Assembly: GCF_016464305.1 (NCBI RefSeq)
Contig: NZ_JAEIOJ010000002.1
Span: forward strand, 62,001 to 126,000
Length of the DNA: 64,000 bases
Source of the DNA: Umezawaea beigongshangensis
GTDB taxonomy: Bacteria > Actinomycetota > Actinomycetes > Mycobacteriales > Pseudonocardiaceae
Reading direction: 5' to 3'
This document shows positions 8,283 through 16,531 of this stretch, in pieces. Position 1 is the stretch's first letter. Each line of letters begins with the position of its first letter. A model generated the notes under the pieces. The model did not search any database. It saw only the letters and a program-made list of their open reading frames with translations, and was not told the DNA's origin. The translations under genes and the position numbers were made by a program.

Positions 8283-9305
8283 TCACCGCAGCACGGCCGC
8301 CCCCGCCGACTCCGCGATCCGGCCGAGCACCGCCGTGTCGCCGCTGTCCTCCAGCGCGGGGGTCACGTGCGCGACGAGTTCGCCCAGCAGGGTCGTCGCG
8401 GGCACGCGCTGCTCGCGCAGCGGGTGGACGCCGACGCCGCCCAGGCCGTACCTGGCCGCGGACCACACCGCGGCGGCGCACACGTCGTCGCGCACCCGCG
8501 GCGCCTCGCGGCCCGCGCGCAGGTCGGTCAGCGCGGTGCGCACCAGCGCCCGCGACAGCGCGGCCTGCACCACGGCGTCCTCCACCTCGCGTGCGGTGTC
8601 GGCGACCCGGAACTCCACCGTCGGCAACCGCGGCGAGCGCCTGACCAGCCAGAAGCTCATGGCCCGGTCGACCAGCACCCCGCACTCGACCATCCGCTCG
8701 ACGTGCGCGTCGTACTCGGCCGCCGAGTCGAACCACGGCTGCACGCCGAAGCCGGGGAAGCGCGACTGCTGCACAGCGCGCCAGCTCGCGTACCCGGTGT
8801 CGCGTCCGCCGTGGCGCGGCGAGTTGGCCGACAGCGCGAGCAGCGTCGGCAGCCACGGGCGCAGGTGGTTCAGCACGCCGATCGCCGTCTCGGCGTCCGG
8901 CACGCCGACGTGCACGTGGCAGCCGCACGCCTCGTAGTCCTCGACCACGGCCGCGTAGGTGTCCGCGATCCGACCGAAGCGCTCCTCCGTGCTCAGCACG
9001 GGCCCCGCCGCGGGTTCCGGCGGGGCGCCGAGCGGCACGAGGTCCAGGCCCAGCGCCCCGGCCGCCGCGGTGAGCCGGCCGCGGGCCTCGCCGAGCGCGG
9101 AGCGCAGTTCGTCCAGGTCGACGCACGGTCCGGTGGCCGCCTCGACCTGCGTCGCCGCCAGCTCGCCGTGGAACCGGGTCAGCGCCCCGTCGCGCACGAG
9201 CCCCAGCACCTCGTCCGCACGCGGCGCGGTGCGCCCCGACCGGGGGTCGACGAGCAGGAACTCCTCTTCCACACCGACGGTGCCGCCAGCCGCGGGGTCG
9301 ATCAC
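8283..9305 (-). CDS. Carboxylate-amine ligase, GCS2/YbdK type
   Basis: 340 residues from GTG 9305, chosen because CAGGAG stands 6 bases upstream; a longer open frame would run through the repeat array. TVGVEEEFLLVDP begins the GCS2 fold, and GCHVHVGVPD, LLALSANSPRHGGRDTGYASWRAVQQSRFP and TVEFRVADTA carry the glutamate- and ATP/Mg-binding residues. YbdK-type proteins have weak glutamate-cysteine ligase activity; in actinobacteria, which use mycothiol, the true substrate is often unclear, and some relatives make ergothioneine precursors. It stands alone, 46 bp from the redox enzyme start, both on the minus strand. Confidence 0.88.
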   Translation of the reverse strand: MIDPAAGGTVGVEEEFLLVDPRSGRTAPRADEVLGLVRDGALTRFHGELAATQVEAATGPCVDLDELRSALGEARGRLTAAAGALGLDLVPLGAPPEPAAGPVLSTEERFGRIADTYAAVVEDYEACGCHVHVGVPDAETAIGVLNHLRPWLPTLLALSANSPRHGGRDTGYASWRAVQQSRFPGFGVQPWFDSAAEYDAHVERMVECGVLVDRAMSFWLVRRSPRLPTVEFRVADTAREVEDAVVQAALSRALVRTALTDLRAGREAPRVRDDVCAAAVWSAARYGLGGVGVHPLREQRVPATTLLGELVAHVTPALEDSGDTAVLGRIAESAGAAVLR

Positions 9306-9394
9306 GTGCCACTCCTGTGCGGTCGTGCCGTCACCCGAGCGGACGGCGAAGACCACGGTGCCACGTTCGGGTGCCACCCGCACAACACCCCCGC

Positions 9395-9451
9395 GAGTGG
9401 AGCGTTCAGACACCACGAGTGGAGCGTTCGGGCACCGCGAGTGGAGCGTTC
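9395..9451. repeat. Three tandem 22-bp GAGTGGAGCGTTC repeats
   Basis: GAGTGGAGCGTTC starts at 9395, 9417 and 9439, exactly 22 bp apart, with spacers such as AGACACCAC and GGGCACCGC. The same core, in both orientations and with GAGTTGAGCGTTC variants, forms the array at 17235-17403. The spacers are conserved, so this is not a CRISPR array. Confidence 0.85.
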
Positions 9452-9467
9452 GGGACGGGTGCGCGGG

Positions 9468-9749
9468 TCAGAGGGTGATCCGGCCGTTCCCGTGCTCGTC
9501 GCGGTCCGACAGGGCGGGGTCGTCGGTCCACACGCCGCCCTCGGTCAGGTAGCGGAAGGACACCGCCGCGCCGCGCGGCAGGACCACCGACACCGAGCGC
9601 TTGCCGTTGGACCTCCCCCGCAGCGGGTGCGTGTCCGGCGTCCACCCGTTGAAGCAGCCGACCACGCTGGTGGCACCGGCCGGTTGATCTCGGTCCAGCG
9701 TGAAGGTGACGCGGACCTCGTCTGACGGGAGTGGTTTCGTGCTGATCAT
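9468..9749 (-). CDS. Stand-alone CBM48/isoamylase N-domain protein
   Basis: 93 residues from ATG 9749. VRVTFTLDRDQPAGATSVVGCFNGWTPDTHPLRG, VVLPRGAAVSFRYLTEGGVWTDDP are the early-set glycogen-binding fold found at the front of branching and debranching enzymes and in AMPK beta subunits, here as the whole protein. The conserved FNGW and the Trp of the sugar-binding face are present. Such small actinobacterial proteins may bind glycogen or act as regulatory subunits, but the role is not known. The terminator-like stem at 9786-9811 lies upstream. Confidence 0.87.
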   Translation of the reverse strand: MISTKPLPSDEVRVTFTLDRDQPAGATSVVGCFNGWTPDTHPLRGRSNGKRSVSVVLPRGAAVSFRYLTEGGVWTDDPALSDRDEHGNGRITL

Positions 9750-9785
9750 CGGGCGAGCGGATCCTCTCCGGCTGGACGGTGGTGG

Positions 9786-9811
9786 CCTGCCGCGACGATC
9801 GGCGCGGCAGG
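9786..9811. terminator. Stem-loop between CBM48 and TetR genes
   Basis: Arms CCTGCCGCG (9786-9794) and CGCGGCAGG (9803-9811) with an 8-base loop, placed to end transcription of the minus-strand TetR gene before the CBM48 gene. Confidence 0.5.
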
Positions 9812-9884
9812 AGCAGAGTGCCGTCCCGGCGGGGACGACACCACCACTGGCACCCGGTCGTGGGACACACGGGAGAGTCCCGCC

Positions 9885-10520
9885 TCAGCGGCCCAGGTCG
9901 CCGACGCTCAGCGGGCGGCCGGGCAGCGACGTGGCGGAGGTGGAGCGCAGGCCGTCCACCATGATCGCGATGCAGCGGTCGGTCGCCCCGGCGGCGGTCT
10001 CCGGGGTCTTCGCGCGTGCCCGGCGCAGCAGGAGGGCGAACAGCAGCGCGATGTCACCGGGGCCGACGTCGGCACGCAGTTCGCCCTCCCGCTGCGCCTC
10101 GCCCACGAGCCGTTCGACCTCCGCGAGCAGCTCGTCGCGCAGCACGAGCACCTCCGCGTCGCTCTTCAAGATCTCCAGCGCCCGCGGCGAGAGCATCGCG
10201 AGCTGGATGCCGAGCTGGAGCTCGGCGGACCGGTGCAGCAGCCGTACCAGGGCCTGCCACGCGGTCCGCTCCTCGCTCGCCGCGGTTCTGGCGTCGGCGA
10301 TGACGCGGGCGAAGCTGTCGAGCGCGACCGCCCTGATCAGCGCGTCGCGGTCGGGGAAGCGCCGGTAGAGCGTGCCGACGCCGACGCCGGCCGCGCGGGC
10401 GATCTCCTCCATCGGCACCTCGGGCCCGCGACTGCCGAAGATCGTCCGCGCCGCGGCGACGATCTGATCGCGGTTGCGCCTGGCGTCGGCGCGCAGGGGA
10501 ACTCCGGGCTCTGCCGTCAT
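9885..10520 (-). CDS. TetR-family regulator beside the P450
   Basis: 211 residues from ATG 10520 with GAGGCGAGG directly upstream. DQIVAAARTIFGSRGPEVPMEEIARAAGVGVGTLYRRFPDRDALIRAV is the TetR DNA-binding domain (residues about 17-65); the rest is a helical ligand-binding domain. It is divergent from the P450/ferredoxin genes, 187 bp away, and probably represses them and itself. A small palindrome GGAATTGTTCC at 10546-10556 in the shared region is a possible operator. Confidence 0.92.
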   Translation of the reverse strand: MTAEPGVPLRADARRNRDQIVAAARTIFGSRGPEVPMEEIARAAGVGVGTLYRRFPDRDALIRAVALDSFARVIADARTAASEERTAWQALVRLLHRSAELQLGIQLAMLSPRALEILKSDAEVLVLRDELLAEVERLVGEAQREGELRADVGPGDIALLFALLLRRARAKTPETAAGATDRCIAIMVDGLRSTSATSLPGRPLSVGDLGR

Positions 10521-10545
10521 ACCTCGCCTCTCACCGGCTACGACG

Positions 10546-10556
10546 GGAATTGTTCC
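10546..10556. promoter_or_regulatory. Possible TetR operator GGAATTGTTCC
   Basis: Short inverted repeat (GGAA, three bases, TTCC) 26 bases upstream of the TetR start codon in the divergent TetR/P450 region. Short, single copy, so weak evidence. Confidence 0.3.
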
Positions 10557-10707
10557 ACGCGGCGGCGTCACCCCTTCGCACGTGGACGAACACCGGGCCC
10601 GTGCGTAGCGTCGAGAGCGAAGTGGAAGGTAATCGTCCGCACACGTTCTGCGCCTGTGCGCGTCGGCGGCCCACCCGGCCGACCGGTGCGCCGGGGAGGA
10701 GGCCAGC

Positions 10708-11913
10708 GTGACCACGGCACACGACGCACCGCAGTTCCCGATGACGAGGGAGTGCCCGTTCTCGCCGCCCGCCGAGTACCGGCGCATCCGCGAGGAGGAA
10801 CCGGTGAGCAGGGTCCGGCTGCCCAACGGGAGCGGGGCGTGGGTGGTCAGCAAGCACGAGCACGTGCGCCTCGTGCTCAACGACCCGCGGTTCAGCGCCG
10901 ACCGCGCCAACCCCGACTTCCCCGTGCTGACCAGGCAGAGCGTGGAGCGCGACCCGAAGGCCGAGCGCACCATGATCACGATGGACGCCCCGGAGCACGG
11001 ACCCGCGCGCCGCGCCGTGCTCGGCGAGTTCACCGTCAAGCGGATCGACGCGCTGCGCCCGCGCGTCCAGGAGATCGTCGACGACCTGATCGATCGGATG
11101 CTGGCCGGTCCGAAGCCCGTCGACCTCGTCGAGGCGCTCGCCCTGCCGATGCCGTCGCTGGTGATCTGCGAGCTGCTCGGCGTGCCCTACGCCGACCACG
11201 ACTTCTTCCAGTCCAGGACCGCGGCGATGATCAAGTGGGAGGTGGACCCGAAGGAGCGCAAGGCGGCGTTCGACGACGTCCGCGACTACCTCGACGGCCT
11301 GGTGGCGACCAAGGAGCGGGACCGGCCGGACGACCTGCTCGGCAGGCAGATCACGAAGCTGACCGCGGAGGGCACCTACCGGCGCGGCCCCCTCGTGGGC
11401 ACCGCGTTCCTCCTGCTGATCGCCGGGCACGAGACCACGGCGAACATGATCTCGCTCGGCACCGTGGCGCTGCTGGAGAACCCCGACCAGCTCGCCGCGC
11501 TGCTCGCCGACCCCGAGCGGACCCCCGACGCGGTCGAGGAGCTGCTGCGCTACTTCACCATCGCCGACGTGGTCACGGCGAGGGTGTGCGTGCGGGACAC
11601 CGAGGTCGGCGGCGTGCTGATCCGCGCCGGGGAGGGCGTGCTGGCGCTGGGCCACGCCGCCAACCGCGACGAGGAGGCGTTCCCCCGCCCGGACGAGCTG
11701 GACATCGAGCGCGGCGGGCGGCACCACGTCGCGTTCGGGTTCGGCCCGCACCAGTGCCTCGGGCAGAACCTGGCACGCACGGAGCTGCGGATCGCGTTCG
11801 ACACCCTGTTCCGGCGCGTCCCCGGCCTGCGGCTCGCCGTTCCCGTGGACGAGCTGCCCTTCAAGCACGACGCCGCCATCTACGGCCTGTACCGGCTTCC
11901 CGTCACCTGGTAG
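10708..11913 (+). CDS. Cytochrome P450, CYP105-like
   Basis: 401 residues from GTG 10708, with GGGGAGGAGG at 10692-10701. The oxygen-binding I-helix motif AGHETT is at residues 239-244, the K-helix ExxR is E278-LLR281, and the haem loop FGFGPHQCLGQ has the axial ligand Cys350. The N-terminal FPMTRECPFSPPAEYRRIREEEPVSRVRLPNG is characteristic of actinobacterial CYP105-type enzymes, which hydroxylate diverse xenobiotics and secondary metabolites. The ferredoxin gene follows after 11 bp as its electron donor. No biosynthetic gene cluster is near, so a catabolic or detoxifying role under TetR control is likely. Confidence 0.95.
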   Translation: MTTAHDAPQFPMTRECPFSPPAEYRRIREEEPVSRVRLPNGSGAWVVSKHEHVRLVLNDPRFSADRANPDFPVLTRQSVERDPKAERTMITMDAPEHGPARRAVLGEFTVKRIDALRPRVQEIVDDLIDRMLAGPKPVDLVEALALPMPSLVICELLGVPYADHDFFQSRTAAMIKWEVDPKERKAAFDDVRDYLDGLVATKERDRPDDLLGRQITKLTAEGTYRRGPLVGTAFLLLIAGHETTANMISLGTVALLENPDQLAALLADPERTPDAVEELLRYFTIADVVTARVCVRDTEVGGVLIRAGEGVLALGHAANRDEEAFPRPDELDIERGGRHHVAFGFGPHQCLGQNLARTELRIAFDTLFRRVPGLRLAVPVDELPFKHDAAIYGLYRLPVTW

Positions 11914-11924
11914 GAGGAGGCACC

Positions 11925-12119
11925 ATGAAGATCGTCGCGGACACGGGCCGGTGCGTCGGAGCGGGTCAGTGCGTCCTGACCGACCCCCGGCTCTTCGACC
12001 AGGACGAGGACGACGGCACCGTGGTCGTCCTGGACGACGCGCCGGAGGGGGACCTGGCCGACGCCGCCCGCGAAGCGGTCGAGATCTGTCCGAGCCAGGC
12101 GCTGTCACTGCACGGCTGA
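11925..12119 (+). CDS. Small 3Fe-4S ferredoxin, P450 partner
   Basis: 64 residues from ATG 11925, GGAGGAGG upstream. CVGAGQCV near residue 11 and EICPSQAL near the C-terminus hold three cysteines of a 3Fe-4S cluster, with the middle Cys of a 4Fe-4S motif replaced. MKIVADTGRCVGAGQC is the standard start of ferredoxins cotranscribed with P450 genes. Its last 15 bp overlap the 3' end of the convergent MFS gene. Confidence 0.95.
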   Translation: MKIVADTGRCVGAGQCVLTDPRLFDQDEDDGTVVVLDDAPEGDLADAAREAVEICPSQALSLHG

Positions 12120-13607
12120 GCCGTCACCGCTCGATCTCGTCGTGGTGCGGGCCGGGCTCCCCCGGCGCTCGGAGCGCCGCTCCACGACGCCGACCGCCAG
12201 CGCCACCACCGCGGACGCCGAGGCCACGCCGATCGCGACGGCCGCCGCCGTGGAGGAGGAGCGGCCCGACGCGGCGAGGACCGCGTAGTAGGCGCCGGGC
12301 AGCGCGGCGGTGCCGATCGCGGCGCCGACGCGCTGCCCGGTCTGGAGCGCGCCACCGGCCGAGCCCGCGGTGGAGACGGGCACGTTGCGCAGGGTGAGCG
12401 TGGTGTTGGGCGAGATCACCCACCCGCTGCCGACACCGGCGACGAGCAGCGCGGGCGCGACCGCGAGACCGACCGCGCCGGACGGGACGGCGAGCAGGAT
12501 CAGCGCCGTGGCCGTCAGACCTCCCACGACCAGGCTCAGCCCGACGACCGTGAGCGTGCGGCCCCAGCGCTCGACCAGCCGCCCGCCGATCGCGGCCGAG
12601 CACGCCGAGCCGAGGGCGAACGGGGTCACCGCGAGGCCGGACCACAACGGTGTGTACCCCAGGCCGGACTGGAGGTGGACGGCGAACACGAGCCAGATCC
12701 CGCTGAACCCGATGAAGTAGACGAGGCCGAGCAGAACACCCGAGCCGTACCCCGGTGTGCCGACCAGCAGGCCGATGTCCAGCAGCGGTTCGCGGCCGCG
12801 GCCGGCCACCCGTCGCTCCCACCACACGAACACGACCAGCAGCACCGTTCCGAGCGGGAACGACCACCACAGCCGGAACAGGCCGCCCGCCTCGGCGAGG
12901 ACCAGCGGCAGCATCACCGCGAACACGCCGCAGCCGAGCAGACCGACGCCCACCAGGTCGACGTGCCCACGTGGGCCGCCGCGGCCGCGCGGCAGCAGCC
13001 GGGCCGCGAGCACCAGCGCGACGAGTCCGATCGGAACGTTGACGTAAAAGATCCACCGCCAGCCGTCGGCCTCACCGGCCAGCGCCAGCAGCGCGCCGCC
13101 GACCACCGGCCCCACCGCCGTGGAGACGCTGACCGTGGCGCCGTAGAACCCGAACGCACGTCCACGTTCGGCGCCGCGGAACATCTGCTGGATCAGCGCC
13201 GAGTTCTGCGGAGCGAGCGCGCCGGCGGCGACGCCCTGCGTGAGCCGTGCCGCGATCAGGACCCCGGTGCTGGAGGCGGCTCCCGCGATCGCGCTGCACA
13301 GCACGAAGCCGCTGAGAGCGGCGAGGAACATCGTGCGACGGCCGATCGCGTCGCCGAGCCTGCCCGCGGGCACCAGCGCGAGGCCGAACGTGAGCGCGTA
13401 CCCCGACACCACCCACTGCACGCTGGACGGGCCGGCGTCCAGTCCCTCCTGCACCGAGGGCAGCGCCACGGCCACGATGCTGATGTCGAGCAGACTCATG
13501 AAGCCCGCGACGAGGGTCACCGCGAGCGCCTGCCAGCGCCGGGGGTCCGGCTGGTGCTCACCGCCGGGAGTGCGGTCCGCGGCCTCGCGCACGGCGCGGT
13601 CGGTCAT
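12105..13607 (-). CDS. DHA2-type MFS drug exporter
   Basis: 500 residues from ATG 13607, with AGGAGGAG directly upstream. Fourteen hydrophobic segments, motif A-like GRLGDAIGRRTMF after helix 2, LDISIVAVALPSVQ in helix 1 and the motif-C type GPVVGGALL put it in the EmrB/QacA proton-driven export family. Substrate cannot be predicted. It ends 15 bp inside the ferredoxin gene, tail to tail; a long GC hairpin (13693-13725) sits upstream. Confidence 0.92.
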   Translation of the reverse strand: MTDRAVREAADRTPGGEHQPDPRRWQALAVTLVAGFMSLLDISIVAVALPSVQEGLDAGPSSVQWVVSGYALTFGLALVPAGRLGDAIGRRTMFLAALSGFVLCSAIAGAASSTGVLIAARLTQGVAAGALAPQNSALIQQMFRGAERGRAFGFYGATVSVSTAVGPVVGGALLALAGEADGWRWIFYVNVPIGLVALVLAARLLPRGRGGPRGHVDLVGVGLLGCGVFAVMLPLVLAEAGGLFRLWWSFPLGTVLLVVFVWWERRVAGRGREPLLDIGLLVGTPGYGSGVLLGLVYFIGFSGIWLVFAVHLQSGLGYTPLWSGLAVTPFALGSACSAAIGGRLVERWGRTLTVVGLSLVVGGLTATALILLAVPSGAVGLAVAPALLVAGVGSGWVISPNTTLTLRNVPVSTAGSAGGALQTGQRVGAAIGTAALPGAYYAVLAASGRSSSTAAAVAIGVASASAVVALAVGVVERRSERRGSPARTTTRSSGDGSAVQ

Positions 13608-13692
13608 GAACTCCTCCTGGGGCCGGTGCCGTTCGGGCCGGAAGTGAGGAGGTACCCGCCACCGGGGAGCCGACACGTGCCCCGGAACGACG

Positions 13693-13725
13693 TCACGGCC
13701 CGGCCGGAACCCGGCCGGGCCGTGA
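13693..13725. terminator. Strong stem-loop upstream of the MFS gene
   Basis: Perfect 15-bp arms, TCACGGCCCGGCCGG at 13693-13707 and its complement at 13711-13725, with a three-base loop. It lies downstream of the minus-strand beta-helix gene (stop at 13801) and would prevent read-through into the exporter gene. Confidence 0.7.
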
Positions 13726-13740
13726 ACGTGCTGCTCACCG

Positions 13741-13800
13741 TGCTCGAAAGCTCACCTCACGGTGCTCGAAAGCTCCACCCGTGGTGTCTGAACGGTCCGC
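13741..13800. repeat. Degenerate copies of the GAGnGAGCGTTC repeat family
   Basis: Two units with GTGCTCGAAAGCTC (near 13739 and 13762) and a diverged unit near 13785 follow the stop of the beta-helix gene. They resemble the CGAACGCTCAACTC form at 17300-17403 with A for C in the core, so they look like an older or mutated copy of the same family. Confidence 0.5.
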
Positions 13801-16140
13801 TCAGGGGTAGTTGATCACGTTCGTCGGGACGGTGCCCGGCTGGGTGACGCCACCCGTGTCGTTGACCACGTGGGTGATGGTGCCCTTGTAGTTGAGCGAG
13901 ACCGTCAGCAGGTTGTGCAGCTTCACGCCCGGGTTGTTCGGCACCTCGAACGCGTGGTACGCGCTGACGGAGGGGTTGACGTTGAAGAAGCAGTAGCTGC
14001 CCAGGCCCCACGCCTCGTGCGAGGTGACGTTGTCCGCGACCTTGTACGCGGCGTAGCCGTTGAGCCCGTTGGGGCTCTTCCAGCCGGCCTGGTCCGGCAC
14101 GTCGTACGGCATCTCGTTCTGGAAGAAGATCGTCCGGCCGCGCTGGCCGTTCCAGATCACCTGGTACTTCTGGTAGTGCTCGACGAACAGGCCGGTGGCG
14201 AGGACGTCGTTGCCGTTGACGATCACGCCGGTGTCGCCGAGCGCGGTCGTCCAGTCGTACGTGCCGGGGTTGCCGTGGTCGGCGCGCCAGGCCCAGGTGT
14301 GGTCGATGATCGTGTTGTTGCTGTTGACGATCAGGCTGGTGGTCGCCTTGCCGGCGATGGAGCCGCCGATGCGGAAGAACACGTCCTGGAGCGTCGTCGG
14401 GTTGGCCGCGTGGTTCGCGGTCGAGCCGGAGTGGCCGACGGTCAGCAGCGCCGCCGACCTGGTCGTGCCGGCGTCGAAGAGCAGACCCTTGAGCCGCACG
14501 CCGTCGACGTCGGCGACCTGCATGGCGTCGACGCCGTTGTCCGGGATCAGCGTCGGGTAGCCGATGCCGAGCACGACGGTGTTGGCCTTCGTCACGTTGA
14601 GCGTCTGGTCCAGGTGGTAGACGCCGGGGGTGAACAGCAGGTGGCAGCCGGAGGCCAGCGCTGAGTTGATGGCCGAGGCGGTGGCGCCGGGGCGCACCAC
14701 GTAGAACTGGCTCATCGGCAGCGAGGTGCCGGGGGTGCTGCCGCCGGCCCAGCTCGGCCCGGAGGCGTTCGTGCGCAGCGCGGGCTGGAACACCCGGTAC
14801 TTGCCGGAGCCGTCGACGTAGAGGTAGGGCACGTCGCGGGAGACCGGCGTGGTGCCCAGGGTGGTCACCGGCGGGTTCGGGAAGGTGCTGGCCGGGGCGC
14901 CGGTGGTGCCGGAGAACACCATGTTCCACACGCCGCCCTCCCAGCTGCCGTAGCTGGTGTCCCGCGTGTACCACTGCTGCTGGGAGATCGACGCGGTCTT
15001 GCCGGACACCCTCGTGTCGGCCGTGTAGCCGCCGCTGGCGAAGCCGTAGCTCGCCGGGTAGAGCTGGAGGTCTCCGCGCACGTCGATGCGGCGGAACGGG
15101 GCGGCCTGCGCCACCGCCCAGCGGTTGGCCCCGCTGCTCGGGTTGATGGCGAGGTTCTCCGCGGAGCGCCAGAAGTTCTGGAGCGCGACGCCCTGGTCGG
15201 ACTCGTTGAAGGCGTCGACCGTCACGTCACCGTTGATCACCACGTCGCCGGGGTTCTGCCCGAGACCCGCGACCGAGGTGTAGTAGCCGACGTTGTCCTT
15301 GACGTTGTAGGTGCCCGGCTTGAACAGGTGGGCGACCCGCCTGTCGGTGAACTGGGCGCTCAGCGTGTCCTTCTGCGCGGCGAAGTCGGCGTCGAGCTGC
15401 GCCTGGATCGTCGCGGCGGGCATGCTCGGGTCGAACACGCGCGTGTTCGGGCCGAGGTTCGGGGTGTCCGACTGCGTCGGGCAGGACGCCGCAGCGCCGA
15501 TCGTGTAGGTGGCCGAGGCCACCGCCGAGGTCGTCGAGCCGCTCTTGAGCGCGACGGCCCGCACGGTCGTCGTGGCCGAGACGGTGATCGGGCCGCTGTA
15601 GAGGGCCGACGACGCGGTGGGCGTCGACCCGTCCAGGGTGTACCGGATCGTCGCCCCCGCGGTCGCGGTCGACAGCGTCACCGACTGCGCCGAGGAGTAC
15701 GTGCCGCCCGCCGGGCTGAAGGTGGGCGTGGCGACCGCGCCGGTGCCCCCGCCGTGGGTGTACGTGAAGTGGGGCGTGTCGTACTGCGGGCCGCTCTTCT
15801 CGTAGGTGAACCAGTACTCCAGCGCGGTGCCGGTCGACAGGGAGCCGACGGTGTGCTGCCAGGTCCCGGCGTTGTTCGTCATCCGGAGGTTCTGCTGGTT
15901 GGAGCCGTTGACCAGGTAGTGGAGGTCGACGTAGCGCGAGGGCGTGGCGGGTGTGAAGGCGATCTGCGCCTGGGTGGAGCTGAGCGGCGCGACGCTCTGG
16001 GTGTAGTCGGCCGCGGCCGCGGAGGCCCCGCCGACGCCGGAGGCGAGCAGCAGGGTCGAGGACGCGACGGCGGCGAGGGCGACGAGACGGGCACGCCAGC
16101 GCGCCCCTCTCCGTCGCGGGTTCTGAGGGCTTGTGGACAT
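13801..16140 (-). CDS. Secreted CBM56 / chitobiase-C / beta-helix glucan-active protein
   Basis: 779 residues from ATG 16140, with GGAGGT 8 bases upstream. A signal peptide ends near GGASAAA. Residues about 42-130 (DYTQSVAPLSS, VDLHYLVNGSNQQNLRM, YWFTYEKSGPQYDTPHFTYTH) match the CBM56 beta-1,3-glucan-binding pattern; about 140-210 is a CHB_HEX_C_1 domain (TIRYTLDGSTPTASSALYSG); the remaining 560 residues form a right-handed beta-helix with pectate-lyase-like repeats (VVINGDVTVDAF, NNTIIDHTWAWRADHG, GLFVEHYQKYQVIWNGQ). Homologues are often labelled adenylyl cyclase in databases, which the sequence does not support. A GH55-like exo-glucanase or related lyase is the best guess. Expression is probably controlled through the palindrome at 16182. 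Confidence 0.85.
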   Translation of the reverse strand: MSTSPQNPRRRGARWRARLVALAAVASSTLLLASGVGGASAAAADYTQSVAPLSSTQAQIAFTPATPSRYVDLHYLVNGSNQQNLRMTNNAGTWQHTVGSLSTGTALEYWFTYEKSGPQYDTPHFTYTHGGGTGAVATPTFSPAGGTYSSAQSVTLSTATAGATIRYTLDGSTPTASSALYSGPITVSATTTVRAVALKSGSTTSAVASATYTIGAAASCPTQSDTPNLGPNTRVFDPSMPAATIQAQLDADFAAQKDTLSAQFTDRRVAHLFKPGTYNVKDNVGYYTSVAGLGQNPGDVVINGDVTVDAFNESDQGVALQNFWRSAENLAINPSSGANRWAVAQAAPFRRIDVRGDLQLYPASYGFASGGYTADTRVSGKTASISQQQWYTRDTSYGSWEGGVWNMVFSGTTGAPASTFPNPPVTTLGTTPVSRDVPYLYVDGSGKYRVFQPALRTNASGPSWAGGSTPGTSLPMSQFYVVRPGATASAINSALASGCHLLFTPGVYHLDQTLNVTKANTVVLGIGYPTLIPDNGVDAMQVADVDGVRLKGLLFDAGTTRSAALLTVGHSGSTANHAANPTTLQDVFFRIGGSIAGKATTSLIVNSNNTIIDHTWAWRADHGNPGTYDWTTALGDTGVIVNGNDVLATGLFVEHYQKYQVIWNGQRGRTIFFQNEMPYDVPDQAGWKSPNGLNGYAAYKVADNVTSHEAWGLGSYCFFNVNPSVSAYHAFEVPNNPGVKLHNLLTVSLNYKGTITHVVNDTGGVTQPGTVPTNVINYP

Positions 16141-16531
16141 GGTGCGGTACCTCCAGGCAGGGAAACCGTGGCCGAGCACCTGTGAGAGCGCTCTCACCAA
16201 GGAGACGGTAAACCGCGAAATCCTGAGAAGGAAGAGGCGAGGGCCAGAAACACCCGCAACCGCTGCGTCATCCGGCGGTGACCGGGTGTTCACGAGCGGG
16301 GCTGCCCACCCCGCGCCCACCGCCGGTCGGCGCCTCAGCCACCTCATGGCGACGGTGCCGGCGCGGGGAGCGCGACGAGGTGGCCCGGCAGCAGACCGGG
16401 TGCGGCCGGTCCCCGCACCCGGCTTCCACCTCGGTTCCGACACGGACTTCTCGCGCGTGCCGCTGCCGCGCTCGCGGACTCCGCGCTGAGCGCGCGCTGC
16501 GGGTCCCGGCGGTGAACGGGAGACTGGGAGC
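16141..16531. other. Intergenic region between beta-helix and SRAP genes
   Basis: 391 bases. It holds the operator palindrome at 16182-16197 and the leader of the beta-helix gene on one side; 16200-16260 is less GC-rich (AGGAGACGGTAAACCGCGAA) and probably contains the minus-strand promoter. I see no gene in the rest. Confidence 0.5.
16182..16197. promoter_or_regulatory. Perfect 16-bp LacI-type operator palindrome
   Basis: GTGAGAGCGCTCTCAC is fully self-complementary and stands 42 bases upstream of the beta-helix gene start codon. The form is close to TGGGAGCGCTCCCA, the known CebR/CelR box of actinobacterial cellulase genes, so a LacI-family repressor is the likely binder. Confidence 0.8.

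Noticed and set aside
9395-9451. Three tandem repeats considered as a CRISPR array
   Set aside because: Spacers are only 9 bases and themselves conserved; no cas genes; the unit recurs elsewhere as an intergenic repeat.
10708-13607. P450, ferredoxin and exporter considered as part of a natural-product cluster
   Set aside because: No polyketide, NRPS, terpene or RiPP gene in the window; TetR and P450 pair fits detoxification.
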